Shown here piece by piece: positions 45,501-61,493 of a stretch of 64,000 nt of DNA. The notes under the pieces were generated by a model. It searched no databases. It worked only from the letters and a program-made list of their open reading frames with translations, and was not told where the DNA came from. The stretch spans positions 1,984,001 through 2,048,000 of the forward strand of contig MQVO02000001.1 in assembly GCA_001986395.2 (NCBI GenBank). Reading direction: 5' to 3'. Origin of the DNA: Irpex lacteus (Eukaryota; Basidiomycota; Agaricomycetes; Polyporales; Irpicaceae). How positions within the stretch are numbered: position 1 is the first letter of the stretch; every line of letters starts with the position of its first letter. Position numbers and translations under genes: made by a program.

Positions 45501-45655
45501 CTTACCGGATATGGAGAGGAGTGAGGCCAGTATGAGGGCGATATCAGGGGTATGTTCTCTTCCTTTTTCGATCACTCGATGTGTAGTCTCGGTTTTGACT
45601 GATGCCTCTGTTGTGTTTGTAGAATATCATCACGCAGTTGCAAAGCTTGCGGTAG
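42546..45655 (+). CDS. MPS1: Dual-specificity kinase Mps1/TTK
   Basis: Spindle-assembly-checkpoint kinase, also needed for spindle pole duplication in yeast. Ten exons: 42546-43191, 43240-43431, 43492-43520, 43574-44148, 44211-44488, 44558-44631, 44695-44853, 44923-45319, 45386-45549, 45623-45655; 848 aa. A disordered N-terminal half rich in Ser/Pro (many SP/TP sites) has a Gln tract near 44037-44075. The kinase domain has GRGGTSRVYKV (P-loop), ILALKRVQL (VAIK Lys), IIHSDLKPANF (catalytic loop, HSD as in Mps1/TTK), IDFGIAN, and the Mps1-type activation segment VGTVNYMSPESI. The second ATG at 42558 is an alternative start. The last exon encodes ten residues. Confidence 0.93.
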
Positions 45656-46487
45656 CGACTGAGCGTAACCCTGCACATATCAGTCAGGATTGCTGTTGCT
45701 CTCCTACTGGTGTTGGTACCGCCGGCGGAGTTCTCGCGTCGCACGTCGAGTGCGTGCGTGTGGACGCCCCACGGGGTTTTAGAGGGGACGAAGAATCCCT
45801 GACCCAAGCACCCGGCAACAAGCACCCTCGCCCCGCGCGAAACGACCTCCAAGACTCCAAGACCACTCACACACAACACAACATGTACTTCATATGTAAA
45901 GGCTACCCAGGCAAAAGGACCTTTACATTGTACGTTAGTCGTTCCTCATTGTCACCGTTATCGTCATCATCATCACATCCACGCACGTACTATGCTCTCA
46001 ACTCATCGCTTTGTGTTTTCGTATCTACCGGCTCTCTCTGTCATCCTTTATCTCTGACCTCACTCAACCTTCGACTTCGTTCACTCTCGCGTGCGCATAC
46101 AACTTGGGCTACATCGTCTTGTGTACATACAATGTTGCATTATAATCTTTTCCTCGTCGTTTTTCAATCATCTGTCCTTTTTAAATTTGTAGATTCACTG
46201 CATGCATGTACTCTACGCAAATCTCGTCAACGCATCCATTTAGAAAGCATCAAATTACGTGCGCATCCGCCGCGACTCATCGTGGTCTTAAAGCTTCGAA
46301 GGGGCTGACGGACATACATGAAAGCTCTTTGGAGGGGTGATCTACTTTCCCTCGGGAACTGATCATCAAGAATCTCTCCGAGGCGTAACGATAACCGATA
46401 CTTATTGAAAACCGGACAGGTCGCCCATAGTCATAACATCCATAGCAAAGATTAAAAGACAGAAATAGTACAAAGTATATAGCGCAG
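45656..46487. other. Convergent 3' region, MPS1 and PRP2
   Basis: Reading-through frames extend to 46308 in an unspliced MPS1 frame, but the spliced stop at 45655 is well supported. No gene seen. Confidence 0.6.
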
Positions 46488-50245
<3,758 letters not shown>

Positions 50246-50422
50246 GGGTGTGTGGGCGAGAGGAGGGTGGTCAATGGGCGTCTGTTATACGACTTGATCA
50301 AGCTGTAGCATTTTGGGCGTTGACTCCTGCTGACTCTTTCTTTACCACCACCATCACCTTCATTCCCTCTCTGACTCGTCAAAACCTGATAAAGCGCGCC
50401 CTATTGTCGGAATTCATACAGG

Positions 50423-51779
50423 ATGCGGTATTACGAGCAAAAATATCCCGACGTGGATGAACTGGTGATGGTCCAAGTGCGAGAAATCGCAGAGATGGGT
50501 GCCTATGTTAAGCTCGTACGTCCTCGCAGCATATACAGCCGGAAGATTCTATTATAACTCTATGTGTATAGCTTGAATATGATAACATCGAAGGAATGAT
50601 CCTTTTGTCCGAGCTCTCCAGAAGGCGTATCCGTTCCGTGCAAAAACTGATTCGTCTCGGGCGAAATGAAGTCGTTGTCGTCCTTCGTGTCGATAAGGAG
50701 AAGGGTGAGCTATAAGATGCGCATCATGGAACTGTCTGTTAATTAACTGGATTTTTCTGCTGTCAGGGTACATCGATCTCTCCAAACGTCGTGTCTCCCC
50801 CGAGGATATTGTCAAATGTGAAGAGCGCTACATGAAATCGAAGGCCGTCGCCTCTATCATTCGCCATGTTGCCTCAAAAATACCATCTCTCTCAGACGAT
50901 GCCACCGAAAATGCCGACGCTTCTGCTGCTGCCGCCGAGGAGAGCGCGCAAGAGGCCAAGAAGGCAAAACGTGCTCAGAGAAAGGAAGCTGCTGAACGTG
51001 GCGAGGCAGTGTTGGAGGAGGGCGGTGACAGAGATGCCGAAAGCGAAGAGGAGCGATGCAGGCAACTGTATGAGCAAATCGCCTGGCCCCTGGGCAAGAT
51101 TTACGGACATCCATATGACGCCTTCAAGCTCTCTTTAACGTGAGTCTGGATTCAAAGATTGTTTTGCTTCATACGCTCAACTTTTCCATTTATCAATGCA
51201 GTGAGCCTGAGACCGTCTTCTCTCAGTTACAAAGCACTCCTTCTCCTTCCGTGCTCTCACTTCTCAAGGCTACAATTGCTCGTCGTCTGACGCCCCAGCC
51301 GATCAAACTTCGTGCAGATATCGAGCTTACATGCTACACCCCAGCTGGTATCGATGCTATCAAGAAAGCCCTGCGCGTCGGCGAGCAGCAAAGTACGGAA
51401 GCTGTGCCTATCAAGGCTAAGCTCGTAGCACCACCTCTCTATGTCTTGAGCTCCAACGCGACTGACAAGGTGAGTTGATGTCGATACGGGATTAGAACTG
51501 AGCCTGATGGTAATTTCGCAGTATGCTGCTGTGGATCGTCTTGAGCGTGCCATTGAGGCTATACAGGCCTCGATAGAAGGTCAGGGTGGTGGATTGACTG
51601 TCAAGATGAAGGTTCGTCTTATGTTCCAATGCGGTTTTTACGCTCACATGTCTCACGCTTTATGATCGTTCCAGCCCAAGGCTGTCTCGGAGACAGAGGA
51701 GCACGACCTTGCTCAGCTACTTGCCCGTGCCGCACAAGAGAACGCTGAAGTTTCCGGAGACGAAGACGAAGAGGAGTAA
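50423..51779 (+). CDS. SUI2: Translation initiation factor eIF2 subunit alpha, with an extra insertion
   Basis: Regulatory subunit of the factor that brings Met-tRNAi to the 40S ribosome. Six exons: 50423-50515, 50572-50704, 50767-51139, 51202-51469, 51522-51611, 51675-51779; 353 aa. The S1 domain is standard ([35 protein letters not shown]), and Ser47 is the equivalent of the stress-kinase target Ser51. [20 protein letters not shown] follows. Residues about 114-172 form an Ala/Glu/Lys/Arg-rich insertion inside the helical domain, between RHVASK and [20 protein letters not shown]; usual family members pass directly from one to the other. It is entirely open, without internal splice consensus. 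The C-terminal alpha/beta domain is normal and the end acidic (GDEDEEE). Confidence 0.95.
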
Positions 51780-52184
51780 ATTGGTTTGGTCATGCATGCT
51801 CAACCGGTGAAGGGCTGGAATACCCTGACCGATACGATTTTAACGAATAGGTATACTGTATCATGTGCATTGTAAGGGCTGACATGTATCGTTATACACC
51901 TCGCGTCACCATACTGCTCCGCATTGAACACTGAAACACTGACCGTTCGAAGCTGTAAGGCTGTTTGTGCCTGTGCACGCTTCGCTCAGCTGATATCCAT
52001 AACTTAGCGAAGCATGACTCTGCATCCTGATTTTTGCTTACTTCAAGTTATGTACTTAGTTTTAGCGTCTGAAGGCCCTCTCACGTGCTTGGCCCCACTG
52101 ACATTCCTGCCCGGTCAATCAAAGGGGTGTAGGTGGTCTCTCACGTCTGTTCCCCTTTCTCACATAACTCTCATTCGCACAGCC
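51780..52184. other. Intergenic, eIF2-alpha to questin-oxidase-like gene
   Basis: Terminator and promoter sequence. CACGTG occurs near 52082; nothing else seen. Confidence 0.45.
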
Positions 52185-54075
52185 ATGACTTTACCACCAA
52201 CCATTCACCAAGGCATACTAAATTTTCCTGGGGCGACCCCGGAGTCGAAGGCAGCAGCAGAACGTCTGCTCGAGGAAGACAGGCAGATACACCATTGTTT
52301 CTTTGGGAAGATCCAGCTTCACAACCATGTCAGCCATCAGTACGTCTATTACTCTATGCATACGCTGCATCCACAATTTGAACGCGCGATGTAGCATTCT
52401 GGCGGCATATGACCTTGGTGCCAGTGCCAAGCAACTACAAGCGATATATGACTGCACGAAGGATAGTTTGGACGACATCAACTTAGCCGACCGGAAGACG
52501 AAAACGATTGAGAAACAACAGGTGGAGATCACAGCAAAGAATTGGCCGGAATTCTTGGGACAAGAGAAGTATGCCCAACACTGACTTTAAGTGAATGATG
52601 CCCCTTGATTGCACTTCTAGATATTATGCAAGCTACGTTCGTTTCTTCACAGAGGTAATCGCAGAGCTCGGGACAGGCGAAACTCTCGAACAGTACATTT
52701 TCTCACCACAGGCCAATGGGAACGGTTCCCACATGCTTTTACGGTTTGTTGGCGGAGCGTGAGTGCATTGAAACCGCTGTTAAGACATGGTCATTTACTG
52801 ATACTTGAATCAGTGTTCACCCCCTCATACAGACGGGTGTACGTCACGTCCATCTGTTATAGATACACACGCTCACGATCCGCTGATTTCTTTAGTACGC
52901 AGTGGAGTTTGGTAGCGATGCGATGCTGGCTCAAGGTATTGTTTCCAATGCAGCTTATCCATCCAGATTTTAACCGTTGCCTTCAGCCCTAGCGCAGACT
53001 GCTGTACATTCTCCTTTCTTGCCGGAGATCTACGACCTACGTCCTCAACCCAAGGGAAACAACGAGCAGGCAACGCAACATTGTTTCCAATGCAGCTTAT
53101 CCATCCAGATTTTAACCGTTGCCTTCAGCCCTAGCGCAGACTGCTGTACATTCTCCTTTCTTGCCGGAGATCTACGACCTACGTCCTCAACCCAAGGGAA
53201 ACAACGAGCAGGCAACGCAACCAAGTGGTCACCGACAGCCAAAATCTGGCCAATCTCTCCTGGCCATCCTACGGGAAGCGTACGACTCTCCTCAGATGGC
53301 GCCAGTCATGCCGTATGACCCTGATGCTCTCCTGTCAAAGCGAACACGCGACGCACTGGAAGGTGGTCAGCGCGTCCGGGAGATCATCCGGCTTTCCAAC
53401 CTGTGGGTCGTTGATCCGTCGGATATCGACAGCAAAATTGAAGAATTATTGTGGGCCGCAACGCTACTCCTTGCGTCCACAGGGAAAGCCGGTCGCAAGC
53501 CGAGACTCGACTTCTTCCTTATGCACATTCTGACTGCAAGCTTATTCTTACCCTCGTTGATGCAAGCTATACCAACGGCTGAGAGCAAGGTGGCGACTCT
53601 CAGGGCGATGGTACCGGTCATCTTGATGTATCTCGTCGTACGTGGGCGACCGAGGATCGACGCCGATCTCATAATGAGCTACACCTCCACCCCTCGACCT
53701 CCCACGTCGTACGTACCACAACCGAGCGCGTCTGCAGTGGGAAAACCCGACAACGAGGAATACGTAAACCCTTGGCCCGCAATCATCGAATCGGTTGTAC
53801 ACGCACAGGAACCGCATACGTTGAAAGCCATCAGGTCATTGTATTATGCCTCCCAACAGTATGGAACAACTCCAGAAGGAGGTGCGATTGGCGCTTTTGT
53901 CCCTGGAACCGAAGAGGAAACGCTTCCGGGACTGGCGAATGTGGATGGAACTATTTTTGTGAGGGCTGCAGGAGTGGTGATGGATAGTCTAGGATGGGTC
54001 ACCCATGGGCAAGAAGCGGGGTCGTGGGATAGGAGTGCATTGGGATGGGATGATGCCTGGAAGAATGGAGATTGA
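52185..54075 (+). CDS. Questin-oxidase-like protein (DUF4243)
   Basis: Family of fungal Baeyer-Villiger-type oxidases (AflY/GedK relatives) often linked to anthraquinone or polyketide metabolism; many members lie outside clusters, as here. Best model: 52185-52339, 52395-52568, 52621-52758, 52814-52838, 52896-52935, 53129-54075; 492 aa in phase. Markers are LHNHVSHHILAAYDLGAS with paired histidines, RFFTEVIAELG and HMLLRFVGGAVHPLIQTGYA. The C-terminal half has SSLYYASQQ-type helix (RSLYYASQQYG) and RAAGVVMDSLGWVTHG. An exact 142-bp tandem duplication (52938-53221) lies across the intron 5/exon 6 border, so a functional protein requires skipping the first copy's acceptor at 52986 and using that at 53128; using the first shifts the frame. 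Confidence 0.85.
52938..53221 (+). repeat. Exact 142-bp tandem duplication
   Basis: Copies 52938-53079 and 53080-53221 are identical as read, each beginning ATTGTTTCCAATGCAG and ending GGCAACGCAAC. Each holds most of an intron, its acceptor, and the first about 93 nt of the following exon. 142 is not a multiple of three. Only the first copy is preceded by a GT donor. Very recent, or an assembly artefact. Confidence 0.9.
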
Positions 54076-54350
54076 ATACAAGGCATAGCCATATTCTAAG
54101 TCGAAGTATGATAAAGCTAACAATTTGTAGCGTGTCTATGTACGAACTTCCTGTGATGTGTTGGTCAAACTTGAAGTGTTTGTGCGATCATTTAGATCAA
54201 GATCAAATGGTTCCCACGCCACAAAGTGTCAGAGTGCCCGAAATAAACAATGATCTAGAAAGACTCAGAGTGCTTCATCTTGAATTCGTACCACCACCAT
54301 TCACTGTGTTCCCGTGAAGAAGTCGTCGGAGGGGCGGCTGCACACACCCC

Positions 54351-54709
54351 ATGGCCCACGTACCAGAAGACCATACGTACTTCGAACGTGAACGCGATCG
54401 TTTAGCAGCAGAGATCACAGCGGTAGGCCTCCAACCATGCAAACTCAGACATTCATTTAGCCATTCCGGCAGGGTTTTGAGGAACTTCTACCGAGTACGA
54501 ACAACCTCAACAGGAAACTTGAAGAGGTTCTAGACTCCACGCGCGAATATGAGACAATTGCTGCACTCTGGCACAGCTTTCACTCTTTAATGAGATCAAT
54601 GAAGGACGATGAGGAGGGGCCGGAGAGCCAGGCACAAAGCCAGAATGGAGTTCCTGGGACGGGTGGGCATGTAATCAGGCAACAAGGTACATCAGAGCAG
54701 CAAAAGTGA
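54351..54709 (+). CDS. DAD1: DASH complex subunit Dad1
   Basis: Outer-kinetochore DASH/DAM1 ring subunit that couples chromosomes to microtubule ends. Two exons (54351-54422 and 54473-54709), 102 aa. The pattern FERERDRLAAEITA, then GFEELLPSTNNLNRKLEEVL and EYETIAALWHSF matches Dad1, with the intron between the first and second helices. The last 35 residues are polar and probably disordered. The gene is convergent with PKC1, 171 bp between stops. Confidence 0.9.
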
Positions 54710-54880
54710 CATGGGCGCAGAAACGAAGTAAGTGAAAAGAAGAAAATGTCATTAAATTCATTTCTCATGGCAACAACAACAGACTGGGTACCCGTACAAC
54801 AGATCGTGCGACGAAGCAAAGCATAATAATTATCGTGATGGAAGGGTTGTGATACGAGAACCATAGCAATAGTGTCTTTC

Positions 54881-57800
54881 TCACGCCTCTGCCCAGGAAG
54901 CGACCTGCAACGAGTTATATTATCAGAACACGAGGATGGTGCACGATAACCGATACTTGCCCATGAGAAGCCATTGAACTCTTGTTGATCGCGGCTAGAC
55001 AACTGCCCATGAACTGGTGTTAAGGTCGGCTGTTCACGAGTGAATTCCTCGTCGAAGTTACTTGTATCTGCGCTGCCGTTCTATAGAAAGAACCGGATTT
55101 AACACACAAGTATAGAACACAGCGATGGCAATGCTTACAATCGTAGGGAAGTACGGCGGGGGAATACGCTTGTTCAGCACGTCGTCGAAATTGACATCCT
55201 TGAAGAACGGATGTCGCTTGATCTCCTCAGCGTCGGTTTTCCCGGAGCCCAAACGGCGGTTAGGATCTCTGGTCAGAAGCTGACGATTCGTCGGTAAGTA
55301 TTATAATCGTGATCAAGAATCTCGGCATAGTACCTTCTGCAAGATTGAAACAGCATCTCGAGGCATTGTGATAGGATACAGCGGTTCATCTTCGAGGATG
55401 GCGTCAAAAATTTCGTCTTCATCGTCCCCACGGAAGGGTGATTGTCCGAGCAACATCTCGTACGTTAGCACACCAAACGCCCACCAATCAACGGCACGGC
55501 CATAACGCTGCTCAAGCAGGATCTGAAACGATAACATGAGTAACATATATCAACGAGAAACTGACCATATGATAAGGATACTTACCTCTGGCGCCATGAA
55601 CTCGGGAGTACCACAGAACGTGCTTGTGGTCGAGCCGAACCACATCTCTTCCTTACAAAGACCGTAGTCAGCGACTTTGACGTGTCCGTCAAGTGTCAAC
55701 AAAATGTTGTCAAGCTTGAGATCTCTATTCGAGGCGATAGTGTTAGATATCTCAATAACGCGATATGCAGGAGAAGAGAAAGAAACTTGCCTGTAGATAA
55801 TTCCGTTTGCGTGGAAATACTCCAGAGCGAGCAGCACCTCGGAGGCGTAGAATTTAGCTTGACGAAGGGAGAACTGCTTGCGCTGAATATGCAACATGAG
55901 ATCACCTCCGCTCACGTACTCCATGACAAAGTACACGCGAGTCTCGGTTTGGAAACATGAGTGTAGGCCCAAGAGGAAGGGGTGGCGTTCACGAGCGGCT
56001 GCGAGGAATACACGTTTCTCGGATCGCGTACTATCGTGAGCGAAGGGGTGAGCATAGGGCAAAAAGTAGGGGTCAAGGACAGCTTACCTCTCGACTTCAT
56101 CATTGTCGATGATGAACTCCTTCTTGAGCACCTTGATAGCATACAGCTGGCTCGACTTCTTCTCTTCCGCCAACATGACCTTACCGAAGTTACCCTTTCC
56201 AAGCACAGCCAAGAAGTTGAAATCATCCAAGCCGACCTTACGCTTGCGAGCCGGAGGACGCTGTTGGGGAGGCTGTTGCGGTTGCTGCTGTACAGAGGGT
56301 GGAAGAGACTGCTGACGCTCGGGAGGGGATACACGATACTGCTGCGGGGACTGTTGAGGAGGAAGTTGTTGAATGGCGCCACCAGTAGGTGTAGGAGGGT
56401 ATTGTTGTTTTTGCGGTACACCTGGAGGCCCGGGACGTTGCTACGTGCAATCAATATATCTACACCTTTGTGTACAGCCAACTGGGGACATACCTGATAC
56501 GCGTAAGGATCCTGTTGATCGAAAGCAGTGGAGGAACGAGAGGGCTGGACGGGCTCAGAGGGGAATGGTGGTCTGCCAGCAGGTCCTGCAGGTAGCGGAC
56601 GAGCTGCAGATGCGGGAGATGCAGGAGGGTACGGGCTGGGTGCCTGCTGCATATGCGGAGGGAGCGCATCCAGAGGACGCTGATCCTTTGGAGGACTCTG
56701 TGGCGTACGACCATACCCATAATCTGCTGTTTTCACGGGTACAGGTGGTTCGGCGCCAGATAATCTCAGTCTGCCCATATCAGCGCTGACGTCTGTCGGA
56801 GGCTCTGGTAATTGGGGTGCGCCAGGGTAAACATGGGTCTGGGGGCCTTGCATGGAAGAGTGGTGCCGTTGCTGTGGAACACGGCCACTGCGAGCTTTGT
56901 TGATATCTTTCCAGTCGCGCAGTAGTGCGTTTGCCGTTTCCATCGACATGCCACAGAAGTCGGGGACGAGGTGAGCACAGTTAGCATGGCAGGTGATATC
57001 ACATTCTGTGCACCGTCTGGCGTTCTTACGACCAAGGGGTAGCATGTAACCACAGTGGCAACACCAGTTTGCGCTGAGGTTGGTGATGGGCTCGAAGCGA
57101 TGAGGTATACGATGGTTGATTTTCTCCCCGTCGTCGTCCTATATGGCTGGTAAGCAAAGGGGCGCGCAGTTCTTCGTAAGTCACTTACGCCAGTATTCGA
57201 CTTCGATATACATTTTGTGACCACCTTCTCGTAGCATTTCTTATGACAGGTGTATCGACAATCTTCACACTGATAGCCAACACCGTCAAGAAGGAACTCG
57301 CTGCAGAAGGCGCACATGATGATTTGGTAGAACTGGCGACGGAAGAATTTGTGGCCATTCATCTCGTGGACTTCGTCCTTGCGCTTGCGAACTGCACCTT
57401 GACGTCCAAGACCAGCATCCAGGGGACGTTTGCGCAGATTCTCCTTGACTGTAAAGTGGATTTAATGGGCTGTATACATTAGAGTTCAGTTTGCTCACCG
57501 AAGTTGACGTGCAGCGCAAGAGCACCGGCGGGTTCGACAGAGAACCAAGCGTCAATGCCTTCAGTTCCTGCCGCAGGAGGTGCACCCATGGGCTTCACGT
57601 CCCCACCAAAGCCAATTGGAGCGTCCATGCCACCATTTCCGCTTGGATAGACACCCGGAGCGGATATAGGGCTGTCGTCGTCCATAGCACGCGCCGTGAC
57701 CCATCCGCCTTGGCCGCTCTCTATCATCACCTTCTGTCGTCTTTGCGCCTCAACAAGATCGCCAATCTTTATCCAAAGTAGCCCAATTGGCACTGGGTGC

Positions 57801-58938
57801 GTCTCACTAGCCTGCTTGTCAAAGATCGCTATTTCGACCTCATTAGCTTTCTCCACCGGAATTTCGAACTCATCCAGCCATCGGTCCGTTCGGGACGGGT
57901 GCGACTTCGCTTTTTGTGTCCCCTCTACCTTGAATGTGACATAAGTCTCGATGACTTTGGCTGAAGACCGTGAACGTCCTGTGGAAACGACAGGAGCATG
58001 ATCGAGTTCGCGAGCGCCTTTCAAGGTTATCTGGAGTTTGCCGGATAGCGGCTTGTTGCGAAGGTTGTCTTTCCTCTCACCCTCTATACCGGGACCTGCT
58101 GGCCCTGCGGGGTTGGGAACTGCGAGGGGTGTTATGCATAATACGTTAGAGTGAAGGGGACATACTTACCAGTGTCGTCCTCAGTATCATCTTCGTCTAG
58201 GATGTGAAGTGTCTTGTAACGCTTCAGTGCAGTTTGGAGAAGCTGTATCTTCCGTTCGGACTCGACTCGCTTGCTTTCTGCATCCGCTTTCGAGCGTTTG
58301 TCGCCCTCTGCTTGATAGAGCTTGGCCATTTTGTCGATACCTTTCTTGTATTGCATCTCGACCTGGAGCTTGAACTCAAGTTGGTGAAGCATCTTGGAGA
58401 TCCTAGCCGTGGTGTATGGGGTATCTGCTCTGATAAGATCGAGTGCGCTGTACTTTGGCCTCGCCGGTTCCGAAGGCTGGTCGTAGGAGGGCCCGCCTGA
58501 ATATCGCGCATCCGGCGACCCAGGTCCGCGAGCGCCAGGACCGGTGGGAGGCAACGCAGATGAGGATGGCTGAATCAGCGGAGGGTCCGTTAGAATACAT
58601 TGCACGAACAATTATAGAGCAAATGCGGCGTACTTGGGAGGCATTGCTTCCCGATCTCGCGTGATCATTGCCCTGCGCCATCCGTTTCCTAGCCTGCAGC
58701 TCTGCGAGGGTGTTCTCGAAATAGGAGATGGACCGCTCTGCCTCTCTTATTGCGGCATCGTTTCGTCGAAGAACCTCCGGGTTCTTTGTGGCCATGCGCA
58801 GGAGCTGGGACGCCTCAAGCACCTTGCGCTCTGTCTGAATGCGCTTGTAGACATCCTGGATCTTCTGGTCGAGCTCATGCGACTGATATCGTTCATCGGG
58901 TTAGATCATCGTCGCCTGTGCCGGCGGACACTCACCAT
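54881..58938 (-). CDS. PKC1: Protein kinase C, fungal Pkc1 type
   Basis: Cell-wall-integrity kinase activated by Rho1. Thirteen coding exons: 58938-58936, 58882-58634, 58569-58170, 58119-57499, 57448-57189, 57138-56494, 56440-56088, 56030-55791, 55724-55586, 55522-55334, 55279-55139, 55080-54961, 54904-54881; 1127 aa in frame. Order: HR1 repeats ([38 protein letters not shown]), C2, two C1 zinc fingers ([32 protein letters not shown]), a Pro/Gln-rich linker, then AGC kinase ([38 protein letters not shown]) and the C-terminal FNGFSW hydrophobic motif. The start codon stands alone in exon 1. Two introns have GC donors (after 55791 and after 54961). Confidence 0.95.
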
Positions 58939-59152
58939 GATAGATCAGCAGGCGTTGCGACCGCGCTGGATGCGTCGGTCGTCGATGAGAATGGTGAGAA
59001 GGAGGGCGGTGGTTTGGAAGAGACAAGCTCTGAATAGCACTGACCAACTCGAAGGGGCGGTGATTTGTGTGCGCTTGCTTGTGCCGCCTCGGCTGTCCCC
59101 CCCCCCCGCAGCAGGCGCCCAATGTAGTTCTGCTCTTGGCCACGACCTTGAA

Positions 59153-61206
59153 ATGCCTTCACTAGCATACAATACACAGGTAAAAGAGTCTGGAGATGAC
59201 TTTACTCTAACGATCAACGCAAAACATATTTTGTCTGCTGAAGAAGACTCAGGACCGTCGATATCTGTAAAGGGACGACCTCCAGAGGACATCGACATCG
59301 TTCTGAAAGCAGATCTTGTGCTTTCGTTCGCTGCGGCGGCCGACGGACATCCGGTTTTAGGCTCATGTTTGCAGGCCTCTTACTGCCTGCGACATGTTTT
59401 ATCATATTTGAAGACGGTGCGTAACTCGGCGCGGGTCAGATCATATACTGAACTACTTGGTCGCGCAGAATCAACACCAGTTAGGGCTAAGCATGGTCTC
59501 CGATTGCTATGTCACTGATGATGACCGCCCGAAAGGTCTGTTTTACCCATACAATGTCTCTCATGCTCTCACGCTATGTGCATAGTCACGATCAGCTCCG
59601 CTGGGGCGTATGGCCTTCCCGGCGGTCTCAAGCACGATGGCCATCCCTCGCTTTCACTCGAGGTCATTGATATCACCTTCGCGCTCAAGTCGGTTAGAAA
59701 GGAAATAGGCAAGGATACACATAACAATATTGTTCTTCGTTTCTTACCCAGCTATAGCCGAGAACATGTTCTCGGAGACAGCATATCTACCTTTCACCAC
59801 AGCTCTTGATCGCGCTATGCACAGATTTGTGACAGTACATCTCATCAAGTAAGTATTTGACGGCACAGAGACCAGTTTTTACCACTGAACACATCATTAT
59901 ATAGGCGATATCCTCTTATTTTCGGAGGATGGCGAAGAGTATGGCATACGCTCTCTATTGACCGATCTGCTAACGTTATGGATGGCCGCAGAAGGTCGAC
60001 AGTGAACTGACTTACATACCGTCTATGACCAAGAGCATACTCAACATCATAGAGCGGTCTACGGACGCAGGAATTAAGGAAAGGTCCGAACAGCTCATCA
60101 CTGTAAGCGAAAGCTACCTACCTTAGTACAATAGTAACTAACATTAAAATAGGTATTAGAAGCAAGGTTATCTCTAGCTGCATCCCGCTCGCGTCGGAAG
60201 CTCATAGAACATGCAAATCTACCTGACCTGGCTGGGGTGGACGCCGATGAAGAGCAAACTCATGAAGATATTTTGACTCGGTCGATAGCGCGGCTTCTAA
60301 AGGTCGCAGTCCGACCAGTTTGGTCTAAAGCAACAGCGTTCTTGTCTGCCCAGGCCTTTAATAGACCTCAAGAAGAGCTAGAGCTAGGCATACATAGTGA
60401 CAATAACTCTCCCTCTGGAACTCCGCCTCTGAGATCGAAGCTTGCGGCCCACGAGCTGTGCTGGGATGACCTACCCTTGCTAGCCCTGCGTCAAACTCCC
60501 CTGTACGCTCATGATGACTTCAAATATGGCGCGCCTGGTACTAGTACTGAGGAAGACGATAAAGACGAATATTTTGACTTCGACGACACAGAAGATACTG
60601 ATTACGACGACGCATTCTTGGATGACTCTCAGGACCCCGAGCATGATGTCGATATGATGCTACACTCAGACGATTCAGATTTGTCCGAAGACGCATTATC
60701 ATTCTACGAGGAAAACGATGTGATAACTCAAGATTTCATTACTGACGATGATCTGGATTGGCTCCCTACGGACATGGAAGACCATCCGCATAGCTTTGCT
60801 ACTAGTCATTTCCCATCAGACGTACGCCATCCTCTGGTATTTTTCTTACATTGTTTGTCTGACCACGCATACATAGGATGAATTTGACATACCATCCTCC
60901 CAATCGCAAGACGACGACCTCCTAACGCCTCAAGACTCTCAAGACTCCATACTCGAACATATAGATCACCTAGACTACTCCTTGCGAAATATCCCTTCCC
61001 CCTTGCACGAAGGAACGATCCCTTACCAATTTCTTTCGATGTCTCCAGCACCTTGCGAACCAATACTTTTGGATAGCGATCAAGAAGACCTCCATTCTAT
61101 AGCGCTCTACGAATTTGAAGATGCCGACCGTGTCTCAGAGGATGAAAAAGATCTCCGACTTGAAGATACCTTCTCTGACGAACATTGTGTTCTTGATGAT
61201 TTCTAG
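59153..61206 (+). CDS. Unknown acidic protein, multi-exon
   Basis: It starts MPSLAYNTQVKESGDDFTLT, divergent from PKC1 with 214 bp between starts (a run of ten C lies at 59098-59107). Supported exons: 59153-59416, 59469-59535, a piece about 59590-59662, 59758-59848, 59905-59938, 59992-60102, 60153-60821, 60877-61206. From 59758 on, all phases agree (AENMFSETAYLPFTTALDRA; KRYPLIFGGWRR; LTYIPSMTKSILNIIERSTD). The junction between the second and third exons does not fit by simple GT-AG rules, so the N-terminal model is incomplete. The C-terminal 250 residues are highly acidic (YFDFDDTEDTDYDDAFLDDS). No family recognised; not related to the F-box tails beyond composition. Confidence 0.65.
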
Positions 61207-61493
61207 CAGGATGTAACACTAGATCGTTCGTATAGAAGTAGAGTTCGTCAAAACCAAAAAACGTCGCGAATACATTTCGCTTCGACTCTAATGTATACTG
61301 TACACAAGACATCGCTGTCTACTCAGAATTCAAGAGTTGTTCTTCAGTTCAAAGAATGTAGAGAAATACAAGATTGCGTTTGAAGGTAGACGGGCAGACA
61401 GGCAGATTAGGAAGGTTAGGGCATCGCGGCGGGGCAGTCAGTGCTCGGTATCCAAATGATCAAAAACAGTCGCTAGTATGAGTAGGAGTATCA

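Noticed and set aside
44695..46308. 537-codon open frame running from the MPS1 kinase exon into downstream DNA
   Set aside because: It reads through at least three introns with good splice sites; spliced exons give the conserved kinase segment and stop at 45655.
52977..53318. 113-codon frame across the duplicated segment
   Set aside because: Produced by the 142-bp duplication shifting the frame of the questin-oxidase-like gene; not a separate gene.
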